Shown one piece after another: positions 23,715 through 36,045 of a stretch of DNA of 64,000 nt. Within the stretch, counting starts at the first letter, position 1; each line of letters opens with the position of its first letter. Made by a program: the position numbers and the translations under genes. The notes below the pieces were generated by a model that saw only the letters and a list, made by a program, of their open reading frames with translations, was not told the origin of the DNA and made no database searches. The DNA is from Paraphysomonas bandaiensis (lineage: Eukaryota; Chrysophyceae): contig CBFFRP010000319.1 of the NCBI GenBank assembly GCA_965644295.1, positions 1 through 64,000 of the forward strand, given 5' to 3'.

Positions 23715-25100
23715 CGCTACAGAAGCTGCTTGTGCGTCGCCGCAAGCACAAGGTGCAACCACTTCCGTTCTTGATGTTGTTTGTGGGTTTCGCCCTGCTC
23801 GTGCGTCTTTGGACTCACTGGCGCGTGTTGTCTGGGGGTCTCCCCTTGGGATACGGTTCCACCAGGCTCTGTGGTACAGGGTTCTGCATTAAGGTCCGAA
23901 GTGTACCGAGCACTAGATGTGTGTGCTGAGAGGTGAGTGGTGTGGTGGAAGGTGGCGTTGTCTCCGTGCATCGTTTGGGCGTCAGGCATAGGTGGAGTTG
24001 CCGGAGACGGCGTCTTTGTCTAGGACCTGATGGTTTCATTCGGTCCGGTGCTTTATTCCTGCGTGTATGAGAGGTGGGGTTCGTGTTTGCGGTGGATGGT
24101 ATTCCAGTCTCTGGTCGTCTTTGGACTCCTAGTAATCGTAGCACCCTTGGGCGTTTCCATTTCTGTTTATGTTTTGCACGCGGTCGCGGGAGTTGCCTAG
24201 GGGGTCCTTTGTGTGAGGTAATGTATCGTCGACTTCGATCCTGGATCATTAGTTTTGCTGCAGCGAAAAGTGGCAGAAGCAAGCTGATGACCGCTGTTTC
24301 AGTGTTGCGCAGACCTTGGGGTGTCAAGGGCTCATGGATGTGATCTCCAAAAATCGTCTCGAGTTGTGCAGTGGTGATCTAGGCACATGTGCATGAGGGA
24401 GTCTAGTCTAGATCCGCAGTCAGAACAGACGGCTTTGGTCAGGTCTAGTCCGTGTTTAGTTTTAGCCCGGTTTCTTCCTATGCTGAAGGATTTCTCCCAT
24501 GTCAATGCTGCATTGAGCACTCGTTTTGGCGTATGTAGGTGACGGCTATCTTTGTCCGTTGATGGACCACCATCTGCTTGCGCCAATTTGCGCGGGAGTA
24601 GTGCCCCACTGTCTGTCCAATATCTAGGTGCCCGGTCGGGATTGTGACCTCTAGTGTTGATCTCTGTATGCAGTGAAGGACTCCAGCGTCCGTTGCCTGC
24701 GGAGGGAATGGAAGTCCGTGAGTAGGGGGCTCGTACGAAATGGCCGTCGTTCCCCCGATAGGCGCCAGTGCCATAAGCCCGCGGTGAGTATTCGCTCAAT
24801 GGCTTGGTCCACTTCTATGTTACAAACAGTGTAATTTTGTCGGCCCAGTAGGCGATCAACCCCAAGTCAGTCCTCTCCGGCTATTGCGTCTGCAATGTAA
24901 ATGCCTTTGTCTTCGTATAAGTCCATTCAGATTCGTCAGTGGTGCGTCGTTCCGGGTGTGATCGAACCCATGCTACTTTCCAAGTACAATCTGTGGTTGC
25001 TGCAATACTTTCGAGCAGGACACCTTCGGCATGATGTTCCAGGGCTCGACGTCTGGTCTTAAATGTCTAATGAGTTGTCGAATGAGTTTTCAGTTGGTTG
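23715..25100 (-). pseudogene. decayed non-LTR retrotransposon relic (RNase H and C-terminal zinc region)
   Basis: This block is distinctly more GC-rich than its surroundings. On the minus strand, about 25060-24900 reads as the end of an RNase H-like domain, VAWVRSHPERR then a D-E-x-E-W-T motif. A frameshift follows, then IYIADAIAGED. The frame at 24799-24332 continues to CSDCGSRLDSLMHMCLDHHC, a Cys/His cluster like those after RNase H in many LINE ORF2 proteins. A third frame (24327-23815) is arginine/proline-rich and probably out of frame. Stops and frameshifts between the parts show it is dead. No reverse transcriptase core is visible, so this would be a 5'-truncated copy. Confidence 0.55.
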
Positions 25101-25998
25101 CGGTAACGCACAAGCGTGCCTTCTAGGCGTGAGTGTCTTTTTACATTGGCAATTGGCGTTTAAGAGTCAGAACTAATGTAGTATTGCAAATTAACTATTT
25201 ACATATATAGCAGACTAGGCTTCGTCGCTTCTTCCAGAGCTGAGTATGGTTTGTTGCTTGAAGTGTAAGGGCAATTTGAGACGGTCTCAGCGAGAAAGTT
25301 CATGGAGTGGACGATTCCAGTGTGCTTGCATTATTCTGCACTCCCCTATATCGGACATATGTATATATATTATGTACACATATGCCGGAGACACGACAGC
25401 AACTTGTTTGTGTTAGGACAAGTAGATTGAGCAGGAGCGTATGATCTAGCTTAAACAAGCAACTCATTCTATGCCCATGTAGCTAACTAAATCGTGTTGT
25501 ATAGTTGAGCACTTGTCGGTGCATGCAATAGTTACTAGATGATAGTCATGTTATGCTTAGTGTCGCGCGAGTTGTTAGGTTGGTTGTGGCAATGCACAAG
25601 CTTGCGCTTCTTAATTGTCAGACATTCAATATAATATATTTATACAGAATATCCGCTTGACCTCCATAGAGGCCTGCATAAAATAGCAATCCCATCACAT
25701 ATTTGCAACTGAGATGGGCGCTCTGTATCATAGCTTGCGGGGACATGCCAAGTTTAACAGTTCAATAGATATTGAATTTATTATCGTATTCTATATTATA
25801 AAGAATTTTAGTTTGGAATCACTTTCATTATCACATATCGCCTAATAACATAGTGTATAGTAGAGTGGCATTATCGACAAGAACAGAAAAACTTTATTGT
25901 AAAACAACATATATTCACAACACAAAACCACTGCCTGCTCAAGAAACTCGTGTCCAAGAAACGTCGAGCTACCAGGATATAGTAATATACTTCCACCT
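25101..25998. other. spacer with short repeated motif
   Basis: No gene. A block near 25096-25125 (GGTTGCGGTAACGCACAAGC) recurs, diverged, at about 25580-25610, and inverted at about 23721-23745 at the edge of the LINE relic. These may mark repeat boundaries. The rest is AT-rich. Confidence 0.4.
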
Positions 25999-28900
25999 CT
26001 ATGGCAATGATGATATGAGGGCTTGAGTAATTTTTCTTTGGGGATTATCTGGAGTTATATGAGTATGTTGTACCTCTTCAAAAGATACGTTTCCTGTGCC
26101 ATGGATGTCCATTTTGCTGTACCAGTCATTAATCACAGTAATAAGCTCGGGGTTGATGGCCCCTACTCTAACTAAAATTAGTACTGTAAACTCGCTGTTG
26201 TCGATACATCCGTCATTGTTATCAAAGCCGTAAGTACGCATCATGGCAAGCTCTGGCTCGGTGATAAGAGTATTCAGGGCTTTGGGAAGTGCGTCCCTTT
26301 GACCCATAGTAGCAGCTGTGTACGCCAATATGCTGAACGATACGGCCATAACGGGGACACCCATAGTCACGTACAAACCGACAATCCCATACATCCAGTC
26401 AGGTGAATCAGCTGGAATCGAATAGAGTCCACCACTGGCCATTGCAGAGAGAGAAAAATATAAACCATCAACAAATGACCACCCTACAGCTGCACAGCTC
26501 CAAACTACCCCGATTACTACAAAGCACAAAAACGCAATGTGCACTTTTCCCTTTGGGCCGTAGTAATCTAGCCACGCTAAAATGTACTGTCGCACTCCCT
26601 GCGAAAGAACCGTCTCGGCCACCCTCTGCCTCCTCACAGCATCGACATACCTATGCATAAATAAATATATATGCACAACTGAAATGTATTTACAGTTACC
26701 AGTCGTGCTTCGACTCCACAAGGAATTGCGCCACAGTTGCACGCATAGATGCCATTGCAACTGTACCTAGAAGCATATGCATAATTGTGTAGACTTTCCT
26801 GATAGTATCATATTTGAGTGTCATCCAAAACATGCCTACACCGACGCTAATGCTCGTATATATTCCTTTCAAAAAGGAGTTCTGACCGTTCATTCCACCG
26901 TGGAAAGTGTAGAACAGCGCACCTGCAAATAGCCATGTACACCTGGAAAAAAACATGAACAACTGCAAGTATATGGGAGTTGTAATACCAAGCAAAGCAT
27001 AACCGCCAGTAAGGATTTTCTACAAACATACGAATAAGCCAAATACACCAACTGGACTCGATTCTGAACACATGATTTCCGCAAATATTAACATCTACAG
27101 GCTCAGACATGCTGTTGTTGGATCGACAACTAGCGTCCGAAAACGCTCGCCCTCTACCACTGAACCGAGGTGTCAACTCCATAGTATCCGGAGCACTCTG
27201 CCGCAGAACCCCCAGCATAACATGCACCGATACACTCCGCCTTCGATTTTGAGAAAGTGAAGGAAGGTCGCCCAGCGCATCGTCATCGTCGTTTTCAAGC
27301 CTCTCACTGTCGTCAGCATCATTTGGGATCTGGCCTTCCTTTAGTTTGGATTCCTCGTCAAACTTTAAAACCTGTGATACTTCACGGCGGCGGGGCATAA
27401 TCACTGTGTTTAAACTATCTGGTGTGTCGTCGTCAAATCTCCAACCCTCAGGTAACGTGCTGTCGCTTTCAGCCCGCACTCTCGCCTCCACCTCTGCTAT
27501 CACTTGGTCATCGTCGAATGAGCGAACCGAATTTTCGCTCTCCTGAGCATGAATAGATACCCTAGAAACTCGTTGTTGTGCAGGTACTGTCGACAACGTT
27601 TGATTAATAGGATTTTCTACATCCCCTGATGTGCTATCATCGCTTACAACGTATTTATGGGAAATGACAGTGTAAGTGTGCGTATCGGGGTTGCACATCT
27701 CTATATCATCGTTACCGCAGTCACCGGTGGGATATACTTTCCTACTTGACCTACTGACAGCGTTGTCGACAGCATCTGCAAAAGAACTCATGTTCACCGA
27801 GCTCAGGCCGCGGGCAAACATGGCTTTCCGTTGGTCAATTGTGGCTGCCTGTCGCCTTCCCACTATAATGTCTTCATAAGCAATCTTGCCCTGGTGTCGA
27901 CGGTCCAACTCCTTAAACCGAGCAGTAATCTGGCCTATCAGCTCAGGGGATACTGATCCAATCCTCAACATCATTAGTAGCACGAACTCGGCCCTGCTAA
28001 TCATGCCGTCTCCATCTGTTGATAGGCTTGGCGTAAGAAGATATATATAGAAACACAGTGGTTCCCTACCTTCAATGCCGAAAGAGACCATGAAGTCCAA
28101 TTCCTCCTGCGTCACATCCGCAAATAGACGAGCTAGTAGCGCAGCATTTGAAGGACGAATGAGCAGACTCACGAAGAGGCCTGCAAAATCATGCACGGAT
28201 TTAGCATAACCGCAATACAACAGTTGTACACGCACCCATCCCTATAGCCATTAGAGGCACACCAATAGAGCAGTATATAGCGGTAGTAGTGAAGACCCAA
28301 TCTGGAGAGGATGATGGTATAGATTTGTACCCGGACCCGGTAAGGGATGACACTACAAAGTCTGCACCCTGGGCCACTGTCCAGCTGGGTTGCATGAAGT
28401 GACACCACACCATTCCCACTCCAGCCCACACGATTAGAAAAATTACAACACTGAACTTAGGGATGTAGAACGCTGCCAAGGCTAACCATAAGCTCCACTT
28501 GCTCGAGGCTTTACTAAGACTTTGTCGTTGGTGAGCTTCCACGACCCAGTTATCCTTATTAATGGCCACATGTGAAATAAATATGGCAATGATACCCAAG
28601 AATACTGTGCCAATAGATGTGTATATCAACGAAAAGAGCTTGCAAAAGTGACTGTTATACAAATCAGGAGCAAAATCGACTGTCCAATTTACACCCCAGC
28701 CTGTGAAATATATAAGTAAAAAAAGCAATGCAAATATCATCTACCTATATTGACACTGATGTACAATCCTTTCGCCCAGCCAAACCCCACATACTGGCCA
28801 TAATATAGAGTCCCAATAAATATCCATATTAACCTGCACAGCAAAATGATAATATAGTCACATACTTCATAACATCATCCTACCACGCAAAAACTGGCAA

Positions 28901-29041
28901 GTAGGCTTTGATCTCATCCAAGAGAGACTTTTTCTTTACCGAATTTTCTAATTCTAAAGTTTCCACAGCTGACAGTATCTCTACACTAAGTTGTTTCCTC
29001 CTGTCGAGGCGAGAACGAGAACTTCCATGGGCTGGCTCCAT
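25999..29041 (-). CDS. EF-hand ion channel with four pore loops (tandem two-pore unit)
   Basis: Seven exons on the minus strand: 29041-28884, 28833-28745, 28700-28236, 28180-28070, 28015-27028, 26942-26700 and 26650-25999. All joints are GT-AG and in frame, giving 901 aa. It contains two similar halves. Each has a membrane helix, pore loop, helix, cytosolic piece, helix, pore loop, helix and then EF-hands. Pore-loop cores are NIGWGVN (about 81), TGSGYKS (about 200), SVGVGMF (635-641) and ASGGLYS (756-762). EF-hand loops are DGDGMISRAEF (about 275) and DNNDGCIDNSEF (828-839). An acidic, Ser-rich linker (about 330-590) joins the halves. The layout resembles plant TPK channels doubled, but none of the four filters is the K+ motif TVGYG, so ion selectivity is unknown. 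Calcium gating is likely. Confidence 0.8.
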
Positions 29042-29789
29042 TGTTAAAGCGTTTGTTGGGGCATGACCACTTCTCGATATCTTATACCTTAAGAGATGCA
29101 ATAAGGTAATAACGGACACGTAGCCCTGATATTGCTACTATTACAGCAAATACAAGCTCACAGACAAGAGTACATATCTTCGACCAATACTGTGTTCAAA
29201 GACAGTTGAATGGTGGAACTGAGTTGCTAATCACAGGACTCTTATCGGTCGAGTTGAGGCGGGCACAAGTTTGGTGTCTGTATCGTCATATATACACACC
29301 AGTACAGCTCTTCCTAATACCGTTACGAGTACGAGTAGAACTCTATATGCAACTACACACAGCAGTACGAGAGCCATCTGTATATTTTTTTGTAAATTTA
29401 TTTGGAATTCTGGCTGAATTCGAAAATTTTGGAGGTAGTCACGTCCCATAGTCTCGATAGGGTAGAGATGCGTACAATGAGAGTAAAAGGGTGTAACTTT
29501 TTTTTTCTACCATTTTTACCCACTATCCCATTAAAGTACCATAGTACTTTCGTACCAACATACAGTATACTAGTACGTATCCAAAGTATCATCGCGATAT
29601 ATCACGAGTAGTATGTATCTATACTCTGCTGTAGATACGAGCGAGTGCTGCTGTAGATACAGTGCATAGATACATACATACATCCATATGGCTATATACA
29701 CACCATCCCATCATAGTAATTTCTATTACTTCATTGTATTAAACGATACACTCCCACTCTACTGCTGTTATTACCATCTCTTGAACAAT
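29042..29789. other. divergent promoter region, channel / acyl-CoA synthetase
   Basis: About 750 bp between two head-to-head start codons. It has TAGTAC/GTACTA-rich stretches at 29530-29680. The short frames on both strands are compositional. Confidence 0.5.
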
Positions 29790-31619
29790 ATGAATCGTCT
29801 TCTCTTTCGTAATATCTCTGTGGTAAAGAGAGTGGTTAGCTATCCCTCCTTCACGACACGATCACTCTCTCTATCTGTACCTGATAACTACACAGTCAGA
29901 TCACCAATAGATATATCCTCATCCAATTCAATTAATATATCAACTGAACAAACACTGACGAGTTTTGTGTTGAGTTCTTGTATGAAGAGTGATGTAAAGG
30001 ATCGTATAGCTATAGTGGATGGGTCCACTGGTGCCTCCATCTCTTATGGGGATTTATACAATCAAACATACAGATTTGCTAAATACTTAAAAGATGCTGG
30101 ATGTAACAGTGGTGATTGTATTGCTATTATGAGCCCTAATGATATTGACTTCTTTGCCTCTTTCCATGGAGCTGCTGTCAATGGTTGTATCGTAAGCCCG
30201 ATAAACCCGTTGTACACTGAGTCAGAAATCCAATACCAAGTGGATACCACATCTACAAAGTTTATTATATCACATCCGGCTTGCCTGGAGAGGGTGAAGA
30301 CCGTTGCCACTGCCAAGTCAATTCCTGTTGTGGTTATGGGAGACACCAGTGACACCTATGCCACCAGCATGGCAGACGCATTATCCACAGTTCCCAATGC
30401 AGTCGACCCGTCTTCCTTCGACGCTATAGATCCTGACTCAACTGTGGCTGTACCATTCAGTTCTGGTACCACCGGTTTGCCAAAGGGTGTGGAGTTGACC
30501 CATCGTAACATTACCTCCAATATGTTACAAACTCAGGCCATGGAGTGCGATATTGAAGACCACTGCTGCTACATTGTTCCCATACCATATTTTCACATTT
30601 ATGGGCTTGTGATCGGACTTTTGTATCCAGTTTATCAGGCTCGTAAGAGTGTTTTCCTTCCTTCGTTTGACTTCGTCAAGTTTCTGGAACTAATCCAGAC
30701 CCACAAAGTGACCAGAGCCTTTGCGGTGCCTCCTATTGTGCTCGGACTGGCCAAGCATCCTATAGTGGAAAAATTTGACTTATCTTCGCTTATAACAATT
30801 AGCAGTGGTGCAGCCCCTCTGGGTACTGAAGTACAGGTGGCATGTGCTAGTAGATTGAAGTGCAAGGTTGCTCAGGGATGGTAAGTGGCCACGTAGTTAT
30901 ATTACGCTTAGTATCATTGTGTGATATATTCTGTAGGGGCATGACAGAGATTTCACCGGTTGGTACGATGGTGAATGACACAGATGCTGCGGACATGTCT
31001 CGATCAGCTGGAAAGTCTGGGCGGCTTCTCCCGGGTACAGAGGCTCGAATCATGGATCCCACAACGGGGAAGTACATAGACCCCGGGACAGAAGGGGAGC
31101 TGTTGATTAGAGGCCCCCAGGTAGTTTTGTGTGTGTCGTTGAATCGCGTAATAGTCATGGTAATGTGTACAGGTCATGAAGGGGTACTACAGAAACCCCG
31201 AAGCTACTTCTGCGACTATCCGATCAGACGGATTCATGCATACAGGCGACATGGGGTACTTTGATTCTGAAGGATGGTTAGAAATCACAGGGCGCATCAA
31301 GGAGCTGATAAAGTATAAGGGGTTTCAAATTGCTCCTGCTGAGCTGGAGGACACTATAAATACACTTGAAGGAGTACAGGACGTAATGATCATTCCAGTT
31401 GACGATGAGGAGGCAGGAGAGGTACCGAGGGCATATGTGGTCAAGCAGGAGGGAGCTAACCTGACGGAAGAAGATATTCTAGCCTTTGTAAAAAAGAACT
31501 TGTCTCCACACAAGCAGCTCAAAGGAGGTGTCCGTTTTATTGCCTCGGTACCAAGAGCTGCCAGTGGAAAATTATTGCGGAGGGAGCTGATCGCATATGA
31601 CCGTGAAAATTCAGCCTAA
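29790..31619 (+). CDS. 4-coumarate:CoA ligase-like acyl-CoA synthetase, probably mitochondrial
   Basis: Exons 29790-30880, 30937-31120 and 31173-31619, with introns of 56 and 52 nt, give 573 aa. The start at 29790 opens a Ser/Arg-rich presequence with no acidic residues for about 30 residues (MNRLLFRNISVVKRVVSYPS), typical of mitochondrial targeting. ANL-superfamily motifs are clear: A3 P-loop SSGTTGLPKGVELTHRN, A5 GMTEISP, A7/A8 TGDMGYFDSEGWLEITGRIKELIKYKG, and the adenylation Lys in ASGKLLRREL. The enzyme activates a carboxylic acid with ATP and loads it on CoA. 4CL-like proteins outside plants often act on medium or long fatty acids, so the 4CL name describes similarity only. The C-terminus (NSA) is not a peroxisomal SKL signal. 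Confidence 0.9.
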
Positions 31620-32236
31620 AATTGGCTACCATGAGTTTTTGGAAAGAAAAACGTTATTTTCAGGAAGACCTTCCACTGAATGTAAAGAAAATGCATGCAT
31701 TTATCATTTCTTGCTTTGAGCATTTTCCAATATTCGTTGATTTTAACATTAAAATCATAATCAATATATTATTTGCCAGATGTATTAAGTATTTAGTTGG
31801 GTTATCGTTCGAGGTGAACATGTTACACTAACCACTCACCTATATAAAATTACTGAAGTCACATAGGTTTCCTTTATGCGATAAAAATACAACTATATAC
31901 GATATAGATATTCTCTTGAGAGAGTTGACTACGGGTGCCAGTTGTATTTGATTTTCGGGAAGAGGAAAACAATGTCCCATATTCGGGCGACATGGATGAT
32001 GAAACTATTGAAAAAAGAAGCGTGATGGCAAAGTTAGAACTAGCTGTACCTATTTCATAATACGACGTATTTATAGTTGTTTGTAAATGGCTCATATATA
32101 CCGACCTATTCTGCTCATATAGGTCGAGTAGAGTACACTGAACACATATTATGATTACAACAGGTACAACTCAATATATCTAAGAAAAGCATGTAATGCT
32201 ACAGTTATAATACTAATACAACAAAGATTACACGTA
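31620..32236. other. convergent 3' intergenic region
   Basis: Between the tail-to-tail synthetase and CLU-protein genes. A short plus-strand stretch near 31970-32060 (ending AKLELAVPIS) looks faintly coding, but I cannot place it in a gene. Confidence 0.4.
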
Positions 32237-35200
32237 CTAACTGGAAATAGAGAATTCTCGCCGCCTATCTTCTTTAATTTTCGCAGTCCTCTCCATGGTT
32301 TCTTTATGCGTTGGCATAGCTCTCTCTGCATCCAAGAAGTGCTCATTCGCAAGTGACCTCAACCGCGCAATAATCTTTGGGTCATCCCCCAATGTAGACC
32401 TATTATTAGCCATTTCTTGAAGCATCAGGCCCGTTCCAAAGTCAACGATATGCATGTACTTAACTTTAGCTTCAAGTGACGCAATATCTTGAACGTCAAA
32501 TTCAAACTACAATTCGAGTAAGTCATTGAAAAAGTAAGTTACGAGCACATACCTCGTACGGATCTGGATCACACATAAATTCATTCATCACCTTTTCCTT
32601 AAGTTTCAGGCCAATCATATCGAGAACCTTCTTCAACATAGCTTTTAAAAACTGGGGACGCTTTCTTACTCTCTGCAGGTGATCGATATTGTTGTCAATT
32701 GCACAGCCACCGAAACGCTGGATAATGCCCACAAACACTCTTTCCGACCAAAATTCTTCGGAATTCTCGTGACTTCCAACTACCAAATTGACGAACTGCG
32801 TCAACAAAATAAACATGCCTTGCTCACTGGTAGACTGCTCGCTCTTCATCCATCGCCGCTGGAACTCTCTGGCGATATTTTTTAGAGTTCGAGTGACAAT
32901 TTGAAGAAGTAGTGCCGTGCGAATTGGTATGTTGCTGTGTTCAGCAGGAATATGACTGCGCACAAGCCCCATATGTCTAATGTTAACGCCATGAAAATGG
33001 AAGTACACCGAAAAATTCATACTACAAATATCTATGGGTTTCAGTTTCGTGAGATCCAATGCAACGGCTGGAATAACTTCTTTCATCAACCGCTCCGTGG
33101 CTCGTGTAACCTCTCTATTTCTTTCAGGTGCATATGGATCAAAGTTAGAAAATGCGCTCAAAGCATCTGGTGAAAGAGCCGCAGGGGACGCATCAGGATC
33201 CGCCAACTTTCGAGTCGTGTCAAAGTTTGATTTGCTCGTCACACCCATACCACCCGAATAGATGTCATAGTGCTCCAAAATATCCACTTCGCGCTCAATA
33301 AAACTATGAGACTTATGTTTATTGGCTCCTTCAGTGAAAGTTAGCTTCGATATTGCGCTTGCAACAACCTCCCCCTGAAGTGGAGCCGGATATAAATCTG
33401 TACCACTACCACTACAATCCTGTTCATCCTCGTACACATCACCAGAGCCAGTCCAGTCGAATGCACCATAGTCACCGGGTAAGGACTCCTCGTCGTATTT
33501 ATCATCCACCGGGGTGTTAGGTTTTGACACTTCGTCATACTTATCATTTATGCTTTCTTTCAGCGGTGACTCCTGGTCAATTTCTCCAATAGTATCAGCC
33601 CCCACCACTTCCTCACACTCATCCATCTCACCACCGGGAAGTACCGGCGTATCCTCAAATTGATCGTACTCAATACTATTGTGTTCCTCGTCAAATGAAT
33701 CATACTCGGGAGTCTCCTTCGTATTGCTTAAATTGTCGGTAGATGTATCAAACTCATCATAGTCCGGGCTAGCATTGGAGTCTCGACACGGGCTCGCATT
33801 CACTCTGTCAGTTTCCCCATTCGTTTCGAAATCGTCATAAAGCACCCCAGGCGGACCTTCCTTTGTCTTCTTTTCTTCAATCAAATCCACATGGGAAACG
33901 GAGTGTGAAGAAGTGGCATTCTGATCGCGGTCCACATCTTCAATATTGAGAGGAATAAGCCCTTTCCCTCGATCCTTCACATACTCAGGCCTGAAAAATA
34001 CGTAGCAATGAATAAACAGAAATGATAACGAAGGCTAATTCTCACAGTGAGTACCTTAAAAGTCTCCAAAATATGGAAAGACTCTTGCGCTGTATGCGGG
34101 ACGCGGGAAATCGGTGGGCCACAGATCCGTCTTCAAATAGGATATCGTAAAACCTTCCGTGGGAGTACGCTCGATGTACAGTTCCATTCATGTGAATAGC
34201 ACGGGAAGGAAAGTTCGGGTCATAAACACGTATAAGAACGATAGACCCATCCTCATACAGATCATCCAGGTGAGTTGTGAGGGTCGGTGACTCGGGAGGA
34301 AAGGTTCTAGACATATCAAGAAGATAAAATCGATTGTCCATTCCGACGTGGCCCTCTGCAACATGTTTATCAGTGTACAACCGTCGAATATACATACATT
34401 GCATTACTACACTCGCAAAGCATAAGAGTAAATAACGCACCTATATCAACGGCAGCGTGTAACTCCTGGGCTCGGTCCAATTTTCCAACAACATGTCCTC
34501 TGATATTGAGAGCCTCTGCTGCCCGACGCATCGCATCGTTGAATTTCTCATTGGACTTATGTACCGTCCTACCCCCATCTGCACTGCCATACACCAGACT
34601 TTTCTCACCAAGAGGAAGGAATGCCTGTGCTGACATTCGAAATCCTTTGTAATCTATAAGCGCCATCAACGGTAGGTGGAGTTCTTTCACACCACAGTTA
34701 TAATAGTGGATGGAACCTTTGAGATCATGGCCTGCAGCTTTGGAAGCGGCTTCGTCAGAACCGTTGTAGGGCCCAGATGATCCATCTGCCATTTTAAAAA
34801 GAATACCTCGCCACATGTATTTCTTTCCTCCGGCCACGCCGCCCATATCTTTAGCCACGATACTTTTGTCTTTGATATGCAGAAAGTATTCCGATATGAT
34901 GGTTTGTGCGTAAGACTTTGCAGTATTTACAAAGTCATGATTAAGCATTGACAATAATGAATACTTTGCCGACCTCTCCAATGGAGTATTCTCGGGCATG
35001 CTAATAATTCGCTGGTACCGTTGATTCCAGTTGTCTCCGGAGTCATTTATCGTGATCTTTCTGCGTCCTGTAAAAAGAAGTTTTTCAATCTCTCGAAATT
35101 TCAATCTCATAATCTTTTGCTTGAGCTCTGCAGCAGGATCTCCTTGACTACATGTATCACATGTCGCCACACACTGTGTCCCATCCTTCTCTATAGTGGG

Positions 35201-35440
35201 ATGAGTCATGCGGTGATTATAACAGTCTTTCTCTTGTTTGAGTGCAGATACATGTATACGAGCTATTCGACTCCTCCATGCAGACTGAAGTGCCACTGCA
35301 TACTTTTTTTCCATGCAACGAAGTGCATCTATATCTATGTCCTCTGTGTGTCCCTCATTATCATCCGAATTATCGTCCAGACAGCTAATGACGAACTGAC
35401 TTATCTTATTCTTGTAGCCCGCCTTAGAGATAGACTGCAT
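32237..35440 (-). CDS. CLU-domain protein with IQ motif, inserted Tudor-like segment and YDxF repeats
   Basis: Four exons on the minus strand: 35440-34441, 34355-34055, 33990-32553 and 32506-32237, giving about 1002 aa. An IQ-like helix (ALQSAWRSRIARIHV) near residue 45 suggests calmodulin binding. A CLU-type domain spans about 150-450: KAAGHDLKGSIHYY, PLMALIDYKGFRMSAQAFLP, LVYGSADGG, then DIEGHVGMDNRFYLLDMSRTFPPE and LLRPEYVK. Between the FPPE and RPEYVK motifs, where CLU proteins are normally short, about 70 residues resemble a Tudor/SH3-like barrel (HGRFYDILFEDGSVAHR). An acidic region then carries repeated YDxF motifs, followed by a helical C-terminus. CLU proteins bind mRNAs for mitochondrial proteins and shape mitochondrial distribution; this one lacks the TPR tail I would expect of CLUH. 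Confidence 0.72.
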
Positions 35441-35542
35441 ACTGCTATACTATATCAGATACAGTGCAGTAGATAGATAGACAAGTAGAGAGACTGAGAG
35501 GAAATAGTCTAGATATGCCTGTATATACGACAGATCATACAG

Positions 35543-35965
35543 ACATACATACATACATACATACATACATACATACATACATACATACATACATACATAC
35601 ATACATACATACATACATACATACATACATACATACATACATACATACATACATACATACATACATACATACATACATACATACATACATACATACATAC
35701 ATACATACATACATACATACATACATACATACATACATACATACATACATACATACATACATACATACATACATACATACATACATACATACATACATAC
35801 ATACATACATACATACATACATACATACATACATACATACATACATACATACATACATACATACATACATACATACATACATACATACATACATACATAC
35901 ATACATACATACATACATACATACATACATACATACATACATACATACATACATACATACATACA

Positions 35966-35994
<29 letters not shown>
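35543..35994. repeat. (ACAT)n tetranucleotide microsatellite, about 113 units
   Basis: An unbroken 452-bp run of the 4-bp unit between the head-to-head CLU-domain (-) and J-domain (+) genes, ending about 50 bp before the J-protein start codon. Same unit as the repeats at 17154 and 61191. Frames within it are artefacts. Confidence 0.98.
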
Positions 35995-35996
<2 letters not shown>

Positions 35997-36045
35997 GCTG
36001 ATGTACGTGTACATATAGGTAGGTGTGGATGTCGGATATTTGAAT

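Noticed and set aside
32679-33261. Plus-strand frames inside the CLU-protein exon
   Set aside because: Shadow frames. The minus strand has family motifs and consistent splice sites.
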